A stretch of 16,629 nt of DNA from NCBI GenBank assembly GCA_002293475.1, contig DBDG01000024.1:1-16629 (forward strand), given 5' to 3'. This DNA comes from Lachnospiraceae bacterium UBA938. Lineage in GTDB: Bacteria; Bacillota; Clostridia; Lachnospirales; Lachnospiraceae. The position numbers were made by a program, and so were the translations under genes. The notes below the pieces were generated by a model that saw only the letters and a program-made list of their open reading frames with translations, was not told the DNA's origin and searched no databases. Shown here one piece after another: positions 1 through 7,108 of the stretch. Each line of letters starts with the position of its first letter. Position 1 is the first letter of the stretch.

Positions 1-31
1 TACAGTTTGCGGAAACTCAAGAGCATACAAG

Positions 32-108
32 TGAATTAATTTCGCCGCAAGCTGTTTTCACTGAAATTAAGGCTATTCATCGGCTTCTCGGACAGCGAAA
101 TTAATTCA
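32..108. repeat. 14-bp perfect inverted repeat upstream of the fab promoter
   Basis: Bases 32-45 (TGAATTAATTTCGC) are the exact reverse complement of bases 95-108, with 49 bases between them. A 14-bp perfect match this close is unlikely by chance. It lies upstream of the fabH promoter, so it is not part of the fab leader. It could be the end of an upstream transcription unit, a structured RNA or a small mobile-element remnant. There is no T-run typical of an intrinsic terminator after either arm. No gene is otherwise supported in bases 1-150. Confidence 0.6.
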
Positions 109-154
109 AGTATCTGATTTGGACGTTTCCCTGATTTTAACGGACGACAAAAAC

Positions 155-184
155 TTGACAGAATTTTCATCTCTATGATATACT
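155..184 (+). promoter_or_regulatory. sigma-A-type promoter of the fab operon
   Basis: A consensus -35 box TTGACA (155-160) is followed after 18 bases by TATACT (179-184), which matches TATAAT at five of six positions. It lies about 80 bases upstream of the fabH start in AT-rich DNA and points toward fabH. It is the clearest housekeeping promoter in the window. Its -10 box touches the palindrome at 184-196, which is where a repressor would block polymerase. Confidence 0.75.
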
Positions 185-196
185 TTGAAAATCAAA
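184..196 (+). promoter_or_regulatory. probable FabT operator (TTTGA-AAA-TCAAA)
   Basis: This 13-base palindrome has perfect 5-bp arms (TTTGA and TCAAA) around AAA. It matches the core of the FabT box known from streptococci and lactococci (TTTGA-N3-TCAAA). It overlaps the end of the -10 box and the expected transcription start. A FabT-like gene closes the same operon, so the simplest reading is repression of the operon, including autoregulation, by FabT bound to long-chain acyl-ACP. The match and position are seen. The binding is inferred. Confidence 0.7.
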
Positions 197-199
197 CTA

Positions 200-218
200 T
201 TTTATTTGAATAATAAAA
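200..218 (+). promoter_or_regulatory. second AT-rich inverted repeat in the fabH leader
   Basis: TTTTATT (200-206) and AATAAAA (212-218) are perfect 7-bp arms around TGAAT. The left part (ATTTGAATA) resembles half of a FabT box, so it may be an auxiliary weaker operator or a weak leader hairpin. It lies between the main operator and the fabH ribosome-binding site. Being AT-only, it could also be chance. Confidence 0.35.
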
Positions 219-262
219 TAAATAATCACACAATCTAGGATGATGTGAGTATAGGAGACAGC

Positions 263-1210
263 ATGGTCGGAAAAATAATCGGAACCGGGTCCTATATACC
301 GGAAAAATGCTTGGACAATAACGAGCTGGCTAAAACAGTTGAAACAAGCGACAAATGGATTATGGAAAGAACCGGCATTGCCAGGCGTTATGTGGTAGAA
401 ACAGAGACAACCGTGTCAATGGCCGCCGCGGCGGCCACAAGGGCTATCCAGAATGGCGGCGTCAGCGCTGATGAAATTGAACTGATCATCCTCTGTACGG
501 TCTCTTCCGATGTTGTCCTGCCGTCGACAGCCTGTGAGGTCCAGCGGCGGATCGAGGCGGTTAATGCTACGGCATTCGACCTGAATGCGGCATGTGCGGG
601 TTTTGTTTTTGGTTATACCATGGCGCAGGGCTATATTGCCGCCAAGATATACAAGACGATTTTACTCATCGGCAGTGAGTCTTTGTCGAAACTGGTGGAC
701 TGGAAGGACCGTCGCACTTGTATTTTATTCGGAGACGGCGCCGGTGCGGTGGTGATCCGTGCTGCTGCCGGACAGCAATACCTGCCGGTCACCGGTTCGG
801 ACGGCGAGAGCGGCCAGGCATTGACACTTAGAAGCCGTTACTGGGAAGAAGCGGCGGCGCAAAGTTTTATCGGCATGGACGGCCAAGCGGTCTTTAAATT
901 TGCTGTCAAGAAGGTTCCGCAGGCAATCAGGGGGGTGCTGAGAAGGAACCGAATATCGCCGGATGCGATCGATTGGTTCATCTTGCATCAGGCAAACCAG
1001 CGGATTATTGATGCCGTGATAAAGCGCCTTGGCATTGGCGAGGAGAAATTCCCGACCAATGTGTCGGAATATGGGAATACTTCTTCGGCGAGCATTCCTA
1101 TTTTACTGGATGAAATGGTACAGAAGGGTTTGCTTAAGAAAGGACAGAAAATCGTGCTGGCCGGTTTCGGAGCCGGCCTGTCATGGGGAGCTGTAGTCTT
1201 AAAATGGTGA
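263..1210 (+). CDS. fabH: 3-oxoacyl-ACP synthase III (FabH)
   Basis: FabH condenses a short acyl-CoA with malonyl-ACP to give the first 3-oxoacyl-ACP, starting type II fatty-acid synthesis in the cytoplasm. The 315-residue protein has the family's usual length. It shows the full catalytic triad: Cys111 in NAACAGF, His242 in LHQANQR and Asn272 in YGNTSSAS. The N-terminus (KIIGTGSYIPE) and SDKWIMERTGI are typical. I chose ATG 263 because AGGAG at 253-257 is well placed for it and family N-termini begin just there; a GTG at 245 would add six residues without a good site. First gene of the operon, downstream of the promoter and probable FabT operator. acpP, which often follows fabH in clostridia and streptococci, is missing here. 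Confidence 0.97.
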   Translation: MVGKIIGTGSYIPEKCLDNNELAKTVETSDKWIMERTGIARRYVVETETTVSMAAAAATRAIQNGGVSADEIELIILCTVSSDVVLPSTACEVQRRIEAVNATAFDLNAACAGFVFGYTMAQGYIAAKIYKTILLIGSESLSKLVDWKDRRTCILFGDGAGAVVIRAAAGQQYLPVTGSDGESGQALTLRSRYWEEAAAQSFIGMDGQAVFKFAVKKVPQAIRGVLRRNRISPDAIDWFILHQANQRIIDAVIKRLGIGEEKFPTNVSEYGNTSSASIPILLDEMVQKGLLKKGQKIVLAGFGAGLSWGAVVLKW

Positions 1211-1258
1211 TCCCAACAGAGGAAGGCCAAGTATTGGCAGCAGAACAGGAGGAAGCAA

Positions 1259-2197
1259 ATGAAAACAAGAGTAACCCAGTTACTGGGTACGGAGTACCCG
1301 ATTATTCAAGGCGGTATGGCTTGGGTGGCCGAGGCCAGTCTGGCGGCGGCAGTATCAGCGGCCGGCGGCCTAGGGCTGATCGGTGCTGCCAGTGCCCCGG
1401 GTGAATGGGTCAGGGAACAGATACGTGAGATCCGGCGCCACACCGCTCAGCCTTTTGGCGTCAATATCATGCTTATGAGCCCTTATGCGGATGAAGTGGC
1501 GCAGATTGTCGCCGCCGAAAAAGTGCCGGTGATTACGACTGGTGCCGGGAATCCGGAAAAATACATGGAGATATGGAAGGAAGCCGGCTGTAAGGTGATA
1601 CCCGTGGTAGCCTCGGTAGCTCTGGCCAAGCGGATGGAACGCTGCAAGGCCGACGCAGTTGTGGCGGAAGGCAACGAAGCCGGCGGCCATATCGGGGAAC
1701 TGACGACCATGGTGCTGGTTCCGCAGGTCGTGGATGCGGTAACGATTCCGGTTATCGCCGCCGGCGGCATTGCCGACGGGCGCGGGATGGCAGCGGCTTT
1801 TATGCTGGGAGCCGAGGGTATGCAGCTAGGCACACACTTCGTCGTCACCCGGGAATCCAGGGTGCATGACCATTATAAACAGGCCATTGTCAAGGCAAGA
1901 GATATCGATACCAGAGTGACCGGCCGTTCCACCGGCCATCCGGTCCGGGCCCTGCGCAACCAGATGACCAAGCAGTATTCCGCCTTGGAAGCGGCCGGTG
2001 CCGGCTTTGAGGAACTGGAACTGCTGACTTTGGGCGGCTTAAGGAAGGCAGTAGTCGAAGGAGATGTCGTCAACGGCAGTGTGATGGCCGGACAGAGCGC
2101 CGGCCTAGTCAAGGCGGAGCTGTCCTGCCGCGAGCTGATCGAAAAGCTGGTTGCCGAAACGGATCAGCTTATGAAAGGAACGGGCTTATATGAGTAA
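1259..2197 (+). CDS. fabK: enoyl-ACP reductase II, FMN-dependent (FabK)
   Basis: FabK reduces trans-2-enoyl-ACP to acyl-ACP, the last step of each elongation cycle, using NAD(P)H and FMN. The 312-residue protein is a TIM-barrel of the nitronate monooxygenase/FabK family. The N-terminus runs into YPIIQGGMAW. The flavin-binding segments TTGAGNP and IAAGGIADGRG are present, as is AGGHIGE with His144, the position of the catalytic histidine known in FabK. The later PVRALRN motif also fits FabK rather than nitronate monooxygenase. Start ATG 1259 follows AGGAGGAAGCAA. The gene overlaps fabD by 8 bases. FabK enzymes are unrelated to FabI and insensitive to triclosan (family knowledge). Confidence 0.95.
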   Translation: MKTRVTQLLGTEYPIIQGGMAWVAEASLAAAVSAAGGLGLIGAASAPGEWVREQIREIRRHTAQPFGVNIMLMSPYADEVAQIVAAEKVPVITTGAGNPEKYMEIWKEAGCKVIPVVASVALAKRMERCKADAVVAEGNEAGGHIGELTTMVLVPQVVDAVTIPVIAAGGIADGRGMAAAFMLGAEGMQLGTHFVVTRESRVHDHYKQAIVKARDIDTRVTGRSTGHPVRALRNQMTKQYSALEAAGAGFEELELLTLGGLRKAVVEGDVVNGSVMAGQSAGLVKAELSCRELIEKLVAETDQLMKGTGLYE

Positions 2198-3137
2198 AAA
2201 AATAGCTTTTATATATCCTGGCCAGGGAGCGCAGAAACCCGGCATGGGAAAAGAGTTCTATGAACGTGACGACGATGCCCGCCAGCTTTATGACAGTGCC
2301 TCAAAGCTGCTGGCGCTGGATATGGCGGACCTGTGTTTTACGCCCAACCGCTACCTTGATCTCACGGAATATACCCAGGCGGCGATGGTGACGACCTCCC
2401 TTGCCATGACGGCAGCGGTGGTCAAGCGGGGTCTTAAAGCCGATGTGGCTGCCGGCCTAAGCCTAGGCGAGTACTGTGCGATAGTCACAGCCGGCGGCAT
2501 GAGTGCCGGCCAGGCCATCAGCACGGTGAGAAAACGGGGTATCCTCATGCAGGAGGCGGTTCCGGCCGGTATCGGCACGATGGCGGCGGTCATCGGCTTG
2601 GATGCGCAGGCCGTCACGGCGGTGACAGAGCTGATTGAGGGTGTCTCGGTAGCCAACTATAACTGTCCCGGCCAGATAGTTATTACCGGCTTGACCGGGG
2701 CGGTGGAGGAAGCCGGCCGCCGCCTGATGCAGGCAGAGGCCAGACAGGTAGTGATGCTGAAAGTCAGCGGGCCGTTTCACTCACCGTTATTAGCTGAGGC
2801 CGGAACCCGGCTGGAGGAGGTACTTGCTTCCGTACCGGTAACTCCCCTTGCCATTCCTTATGTCAGCAATGTGACCGGAGCCTATGTGACCGACAGCAGC
2901 CTTACGAAAGCCTTGCTGGCGGCGCAGGTATCCGCGCCGGTGCGGTGGCAGCAGGGGGTAGAAGCGATGATCCGCGACGGGGTGGACACCATGGTGGAAA
3001 TCGGACCCGGAAAAACCTTGACCGGATTCTTGCGAAAGATAAATAATGAGATCAAGGCTTACAATATTGCGACATGGGAGGATATGGAAAGGGTGATAAA
3101 GGAACTGCAGAATAAAGGAGGTCATGATGACTGTTAA
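2190..3137 (+). CDS. fabD: malonyl-CoA:ACP transacylase (FabD)
   Basis: FabD moves the malonyl group from CoA to ACP, supplying the extender unit for FabH and FabF. The 315-residue protein has the family layout: the N-terminal oxyanion loop motif GQGAQKPGMG, the nucleophile Ser91 in GLSLGEY, the catalytic His near residue 197 in GPFHSPLL, and a conserved ferredoxin-like insert with GQIVITG. The ATG overlaps the fabK stop by 8 bases and the 3' end overlaps fabG by 14 bases, so translation is probably coupled along fabK-fabD-fabG. No unusual residues were noticed. Confidence 0.97.
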   Translation: MSKKIAFIYPGQGAQKPGMGKEFYERDDDARQLYDSASKLLALDMADLCFTPNRYLDLTEYTQAAMVTTSLAMTAAVVKRGLKADVAAGLSLGEYCAIVTAGGMSAGQAISTVRKRGILMQEAVPAGIGTMAAVIGLDAQAVTAVTELIEGVSVANYNCPGQIVITGLTGAVEEAGRRLMQAEARQVVMLKVSGPFHSPLLAEAGTRLEEVLASVPVTPLAIPYVSNVTGAYVTDSSLTKALLAAQVSAPVRWQQGVEAMIRDGVDTMVEIGPGKTLTGFLRKINNEIKAYNIATWEDMERVIKELQNKGGHDDC

Positions 3138-3870
3138 AGACAAGGTGGCATTGATAACCGGAGCCTCGCGGGGCATCGGCCGGGCAGTGGCTCTTGAACT
3201 GGCGGCGCAGGGAGCCATTATAGCGGTTAATTACAACGGTTCCGCGGAAAAAGCCTTGGCCGTCCGAGACACCATACTTGCCGGCGGCGGCCAAGCCGAT
3301 ATTTTCCAGTGTAACGTAGCCGATTTCAAGGCTTGTGAGGCCATGACGGCGGCAGTTATTAAAAAATATGGCCGTATTGATATCTTGGTCAACAATGCGG
3401 GAATTACTAGAGACGGCTTGATGATGAAGATGTCGGAGACGGATTTTGATGCGGTGATCGACACGAATTTAAAAGGCGCTTTTCACTGCCTTCGCTTTGT
3501 TTCCCGGCAGATGTTGAAGCAACGTAGCGGAAGGGTCATTAACATTGCTTCGGTAGTCGGTTTGCGCGGCAATGCCGGTCAGGCCAATTATGCCGCTTCC
3601 AAGGCCGGAATCATCGGCCTGACGAAATCGGCTGCTAAGGAACTGGGCTCCCGAGGCATTACTATCAATGCCGTAGCCCCGGGATATATTGAATCTGATA
3701 TGACAGACGTCCTGACAGAAGCGGTCAGTGAGGCGGCCATCGGACAGATTCCGCTGGGGCGTTTCGGGCGTCCGGAGGAAATTGCCAAAGCCGTGGCCTT
3801 TTTAGCCTCGGAAGATGCCGCCTATATTACCGGCCAAGTAATATGCGTTGACGGCGGCATGGCAATGTAA
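3124..3870 (+). CDS. fabG: 3-oxoacyl-ACP reductase (FabG)
   Basis: FabG reduces 3-oxoacyl-ACP to 3-hydroxyacyl-ACP with NADPH. The 248-residue protein is a classical short-chain dehydrogenase. It has the cofactor-binding motif TGASRGIG near the N-terminus, the structural NNAG motif, and the catalytic Ser143, Tyr156 and Lys160 (NIAS, YAASK). The C-terminal ITGQVICVDGGMAM is typical of FabG. A strong ribosome-binding site AAAGGAGG lies just before ATG 3124; ATG 3127 is an equally possible start. It overlaps the end of fabD. The 70 bases after it, before fabF, are AT-rich and contain no acpP, which is a common neighbour at this spot. Confidence 0.96.
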   Translation: MMTVKDKVALITGASRGIGRAVALELAAQGAIIAVNYNGSAEKALAVRDTILAGGGQADIFQCNVADFKACEAMTAAVIKKYGRIDILVNNAGITRDGLMMKMSETDFDAVIDTNLKGAFHCLRFVSRQMLKQRSGRVINIASVVGLRGNAGQANYAASKAGIIGLTKSAAKELGSRGITINAVAPGYIESDMTDVLTEAVSEAAIGQIPLGRFGRPEEIAKAVAFLASEDAAYITGQVICVDGGMAM

Positions 3871-3940
3871 TTATAATTATAATAATAAAATATAATGTAA
3901 ATATTAATTTTGATTGCAGCACAGTTAGGGCGGGTATAAA

Positions 3941-5203
3941 ATGACGATGAATAATATCGAAAACAGAAAGAGAAGAGTGGTGATAACCGGTCTGGGGGCG
4001 GTAACGCCGATTGGTAACGATGTGGAGCATTTCTGGGCGGGAGTAAAGTCCGGACAAGTGGGGATCGGCGCCATTACCCAATTTGACCCGTCAGCATACA
4101 AGGTAAAGCTGGCGGCGGAAGTAAAAGGCTTTGACGGCAAGGAAAGGCTGGATCCGAAAGCCGCGAAAAGGATGGAGCTGTTTTCCCAGTATGCGGTAGC
4201 CGCCGCCAAGGAAGCATTTGAGGATGCCGGGCTTGATATGAGCAAGGAAGATCCTTATCGTATCGGCGTAATCGTCGGCAGCGGGATCGGCAGCTTACAG
4301 ACAGTGGAAAAAGAATATACCGCGATCATAGAAAAGGGTCCCTCCCGGGTCAATCCCTTGATGGTGCCCCGCATGATTACCAATATGGCGGCCGGCAATA
4401 TTTCCATTCAGCTGGGCTGTAAGGGAAAGTGCACCAATGTGGTGACAGCCTGTGCAACCGGCACCAACTGCATCGGCGATGGCTTAAGGGCGGTTCAGTA
4501 CGGTGATGCCGATGTCATTCTGGCCGGCGGTGCGGAAAGCTGTGTCTGCCCCACCGGTCTGGCCGGATTTATGGCACTGACGGCCTTAAGCGATGCCGAA
4601 GACCCGTACCGCGCCTCGATTCCTTTTGACAAGGACCGTAAAGGCTTTGTCATGGGTGAAGGTTCCGGCATCATCGTCCTAGAAGAGCTGGAACATGCCA
4701 GACGGCGCGGCGCGCATATCTATGCAGAGGCAGTCGGTTACGGCTCAACCGGTGACGCCTATCATATCACCTCACCGTCGGAAGACGGCGCCGGTGCCGC
4801 CAAAGCGATGACATTAGCGATGGAAGAAGCCCATATCTGGCCGGAGCAGGTAGATTACATCAATGCCCACGGAACCGGGACCCCGTATAATGACCTCTTT
4901 GAAACCAGGGCCGTCAAAGCGGCCTTTGGCAAAGCGGCATATTCCGTCACAATGAACTCTACCAAATCCATGATCGGCCATCTCCTCGGCGCTGCCGGCG
5001 GGGTTGAGCTCATCGTTACCGTCAAGGCCATGCAGGAAGGCTTTGTTCATCAGACCATGGGCAGCAGAGAAGCCGACCCCGAATGTGACCTACAATATGC
5101 AATCGGTGCGCCGGTACTGCGAAAAATCAATTATGCCATGAGCAATTCCTTAGGTTTCGGCGGCCACAATGCGTCTCTGCTAATAAAAAATTATACTGAC
5201 TAA
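3941..5203 (+). CDS. fabF: 3-oxoacyl-ACP synthase II (FabF)
   Basis: FabF condenses malonyl-ACP with growing acyl-ACP in each elongation round. The 420-residue protein is of standard length. It carries the condensing-enzyme triad Cys171 (VVTACATGTN), His310 (NAHGTGTPYND) and His347 (KSMIGHLLGAAGG), plus the closing GFGGHNASLL loop. The N-terminus RRVVITGLGAVTPIGND is characteristic. ATG 3941 is preceded by a modest site (AGGGCGGG); ATG 3947 is an alternative. A 70-base AT-rich gap separates it from fabG and may hold a secondary promoter, but I see no convincing one. FabF rather than FabB is favoured by the Bacillota context. Confidence 0.96.
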   Translation: MTMNNIENRKRRVVITGLGAVTPIGNDVEHFWAGVKSGQVGIGAITQFDPSAYKVKLAAEVKGFDGKERLDPKAAKRMELFSQYAVAAAKEAFEDAGLDMSKEDPYRIGVIVGSGIGSLQTVEKEYTAIIEKGPSRVNPLMVPRMITNMAAGNISIQLGCKGKCTNVVTACATGTNCIGDGLRAVQYGDADVILAGGAESCVCPTGLAGFMALTALSDAEDPYRASIPFDKDRKGFVMGEGSGIIVLEELEHARRRGAHIYAEAVGYGSTGDAYHITSPSEDGAGAAKAMTLAMEEAHIWPEQVDYINAHGTGTPYNDLFETRAVKAAFGKAAYSVTMNSTKSMIGHLLGAAGGVELIVTVKAMQEGFVHQTMGSREADPECDLQYAIGAPVLRKINYAMSNSLGFGGHNASLLIKNYTD

Positions 5204-5277
5204 TTAAAAATCATAGTACCTTATTATATCTAAGCAAGGGTCTTATAAACAAAAAACATGAAGGGCAGGATATTAAT

Positions 5278-5709
5278 TTGGAATTTGACAATTTATTAAA
5301 ACTCATCCGGACCGTATCCGAATCCGCGCTGACCGAGCTAAAATACGAGGGTGACGGTGTAAAACTATCCCTACGGGCTGACCGGAGCGGCGGTGTAACC
5401 GTCATAGAATCAGCCGGCTTTCAACAAGTAGCCGCCCCAGATACGCAAGATGCCATACCCGTTACAGAGCCATCGGGTATGGTGCTCACCTCGCCGTTAG
5501 TAGGCATCTTCTATACAGCCCCATCAGAAGATGCCGCAGATTTCGTAAAAATCGGCGATACTGTCCGCAAAGGCCAGACCTTGGCCATCATAGAGGCAAT
5601 GAAGCTGATGAATGAGATTGAAAGCGAGGCCGACGGAACCGTAACCGCCATCCTAGCAACCAACGGCATGCCAGTCGAATATGGCCAGCCACTATTCCGA
5701 ATCGGGTAA
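5278..5709 (+). CDS. accB: biotin carboxyl carrier protein of acetyl-CoA carboxylase (AccB)
   Basis: AccB carries the covalently bound biotin that shuttles carboxylate between AccC and the AccDA carboxyltransferase. The 143-residue protein has a helical N-terminal part (residues 1-35), a variable linker and a C-terminal biotinyl domain (about 68-143). That domain contains IEAMKLMNEIE, in which Lys109 is the biotin-attachment residue. The start is TTG at 5278, supported by AAGGGCAGGA upstream and by alignment with the usual start of the family (MEFDNLLKLI here). The ATG at 5258 is out of frame. fabZ, often between accB and accC in related operons, is absent; the next gene begins 46 bases later. 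Confidence 0.95.
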   Translation: MEFDNLLKLIRTVSESALTELKYEGDGVKLSLRADRSGGVTVIESAGFQQVAAPDTQDAIPVTEPSGMVLTSPLVGIFYTAPSEDAADFVKIGDTVRKGQTLAIIEAMKLMNEIESEADGTVTAILATNGMPVEYGQPLFRIG

Positions 5710-5755
5710 ATAACTATATTGACAGACTAGTGGGAAACAAGTCAAGAGGTACATT

Positions 5756-7108
5756 ATGATCAAAAAGGTATTAATTGCCAACCGCGGGGAAATCGCCGTG
5801 CGGATCATCAGGGCATGCCGGGAGATGGGCATTGAAACCGTAGCAGTCTATTCCCAGGCCGATACTGAAGCCCTTCATACCCAGCTGGCAGATGAGGCCA
5901 TCTGTATCGGGCCGGCCGCGGCTTCCGAAAGCTATCTGAAGATGGATGCCATCATCAGTGCCACGATCGTGTCCGGAGCCGACGCGATTCATCCAGGCTT
6001 CGGCTTTCTGGCCGAAAACAGCAAATTCGCCAGCCTGTGCGAGCAGTGCCGAATAACCTTTATCGGCCCGCCGGCGACGGTCATGGCAGCCATGGGCAAC
6101 AAGACCCAGGCCCGCAAGACCATGGCGGCTGCCGGCGTACCGGTGATACCCGGCAGCGAAGAGGCGATATATGACGCTTTACAGGGCCAGACGATTGCCG
6201 CCGGGATCGGCTATCCGGTCATCATTAAAGCGGCTCTCGGCGGCGGCGGGAAAGGGATGCGGGTGGCCGGAACGGCCGAAGAATTCACCGCCTGTTTTCT
6301 TACCGCGCAGAAAGAAGCCCAGCTGGCCTTTGGCGACAATGCCATGTATATCGAACGGTTCATTGAAAACCCCCGCCATATCGAATTTCAGATCTTGGCT
6401 GATCAGCAAGGCCAGGTCATCCATCTGGGTGAACGTGACTGTTCGGTGCAGCGGAATCATCAGAAACTGATCGAGGAGTCGCCGTCCCCGGCACTCTCGG
6501 AACAACTGCGCCGGCAGATGGGAGAAGCAGCGGTTCGGGCGGCCAAGGCCGCCAGCTATGTGAACGCCGGTACCATCGAATACTTACTGGAACCAAGCGG
6601 ACGCTTTTATTTTATGGAGATGAATACCCGGATCCAGGTAGAACATCCGGTCACGGAATGGGTAACCGGTATAGATCTGATTAAAGAGCAGATCCGTATC
6701 GCCGGCGGCGGGAAGCTTATGTATACCCAGGAGCAGATACAGTTTCAGGGTCACGCGATTGAATGTCGCATCAATGCGGAAGACCCGGAACATCGTTTCC
6801 GCCCTTCCGCCGGCCTGATCCAAGATCTCTATCTGCCCGGCGGCAAGGGGGTCCGGGTCGATACGGCAGTCTACAGCGGCTATGTGATCCCGCCTTATTA
6901 TGACTCGATGATCGCCAAACTCATCGTCCATGCCGGAAACCGGGAAGAGGCCATCCAGAAAATGCGCGCGGCCTTGGGGGAGATTATTATTGGCGGGATC
7001 ATTACCAACGTAGATTATCAGTACGACCTCTTAAGTCATCCGGACTACTGTTCCGGCCAATATGACATCGGCTTCGTTGAAAAACTGTCACGGAGGAAAG
7101 AAGCTTGA
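5756..7108 (+). CDS. accC: acetyl-CoA carboxylase biotin carboxylase subunit (AccC)
   Basis: AccC uses ATP and bicarbonate to carboxylate biotin on AccB. The 450-residue length matches the family. The N-terminal biotin-carboxylase domain opens with KKVLIANRGEIAVRIIRA. The ATP-grasp domain has the glycine-rich loop GGGGKGMR and the HIEFQ, RDCSVQRN and EMNTRIQVEHPVTE motifs with the catalytic Glu and Arg residues. The C-terminal domain includes HAIECRINAEDP. ATG 5756 follows AAGAGGT. It shares four bases (TTGA) with the accDA start, indicating translational coupling. Pyruvate carboxylase or other biotin carboxylases are homologous, but the operon fixes the assignment. Confidence 0.97.
   Translation: MIKKVLIANRGEIAVRIIRACREMGIETVAVYSQADTEALHTQLADEAICIGPAAASESYLKMDAIISATIVSGADAIHPGFGFLAENSKFASLCEQCRITFIGPPATVMAAMGNKTQARKTMAAAGVPVIPGSEEAIYDALQGQTIAAGIGYPVIIKAALGGGGKGMRVAGTAEEFTACFLTAQKEAQLAFGDNAMYIERFIENPRHIEFQILADQQGQVIHLGERDCSVQRNHQKLIEESPSPALSEQLRRQMGEAAVRAAKAASYVNAGTIEYLLEPSGRFYFMEMNTRIQVEHPVTEWVTGIDLIKEQIRIAGGGKLMYTQEQIQFQGHAIECRINAEDPEHRFRPSAGLIQDLYLPGGKGVRVDTAVYSGYVIPPYYDSMIAKLIVHAGNREEAIQKMRAALGEIIIGGIITNVDYQYDLLSHPDYCSGQYDIGFVEKLSRRKEA

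Noticed and set aside
3..104. 34-codon frame entering from the left edge and ending at TAA 104
   Set aside because: It could be the tail of an upstream gene, but an open stretch of this length is common by chance and the peptide is not recognisable. It also spans most of the inverted repeat.
3907..3920. TTTTGATT upstream of fabF as a second FabT site
   Set aside because: Only the left half of the FabT box is present and the right half does not match. A half site in AT-rich DNA is expected by chance.
5258..5299. ATG at 5258 as the accB start
   Set aside because: It is out of frame with AccB and stops after 13 codons. The TTG at 5278 has a better-placed ribosome-binding site and gives the expected N-terminus.
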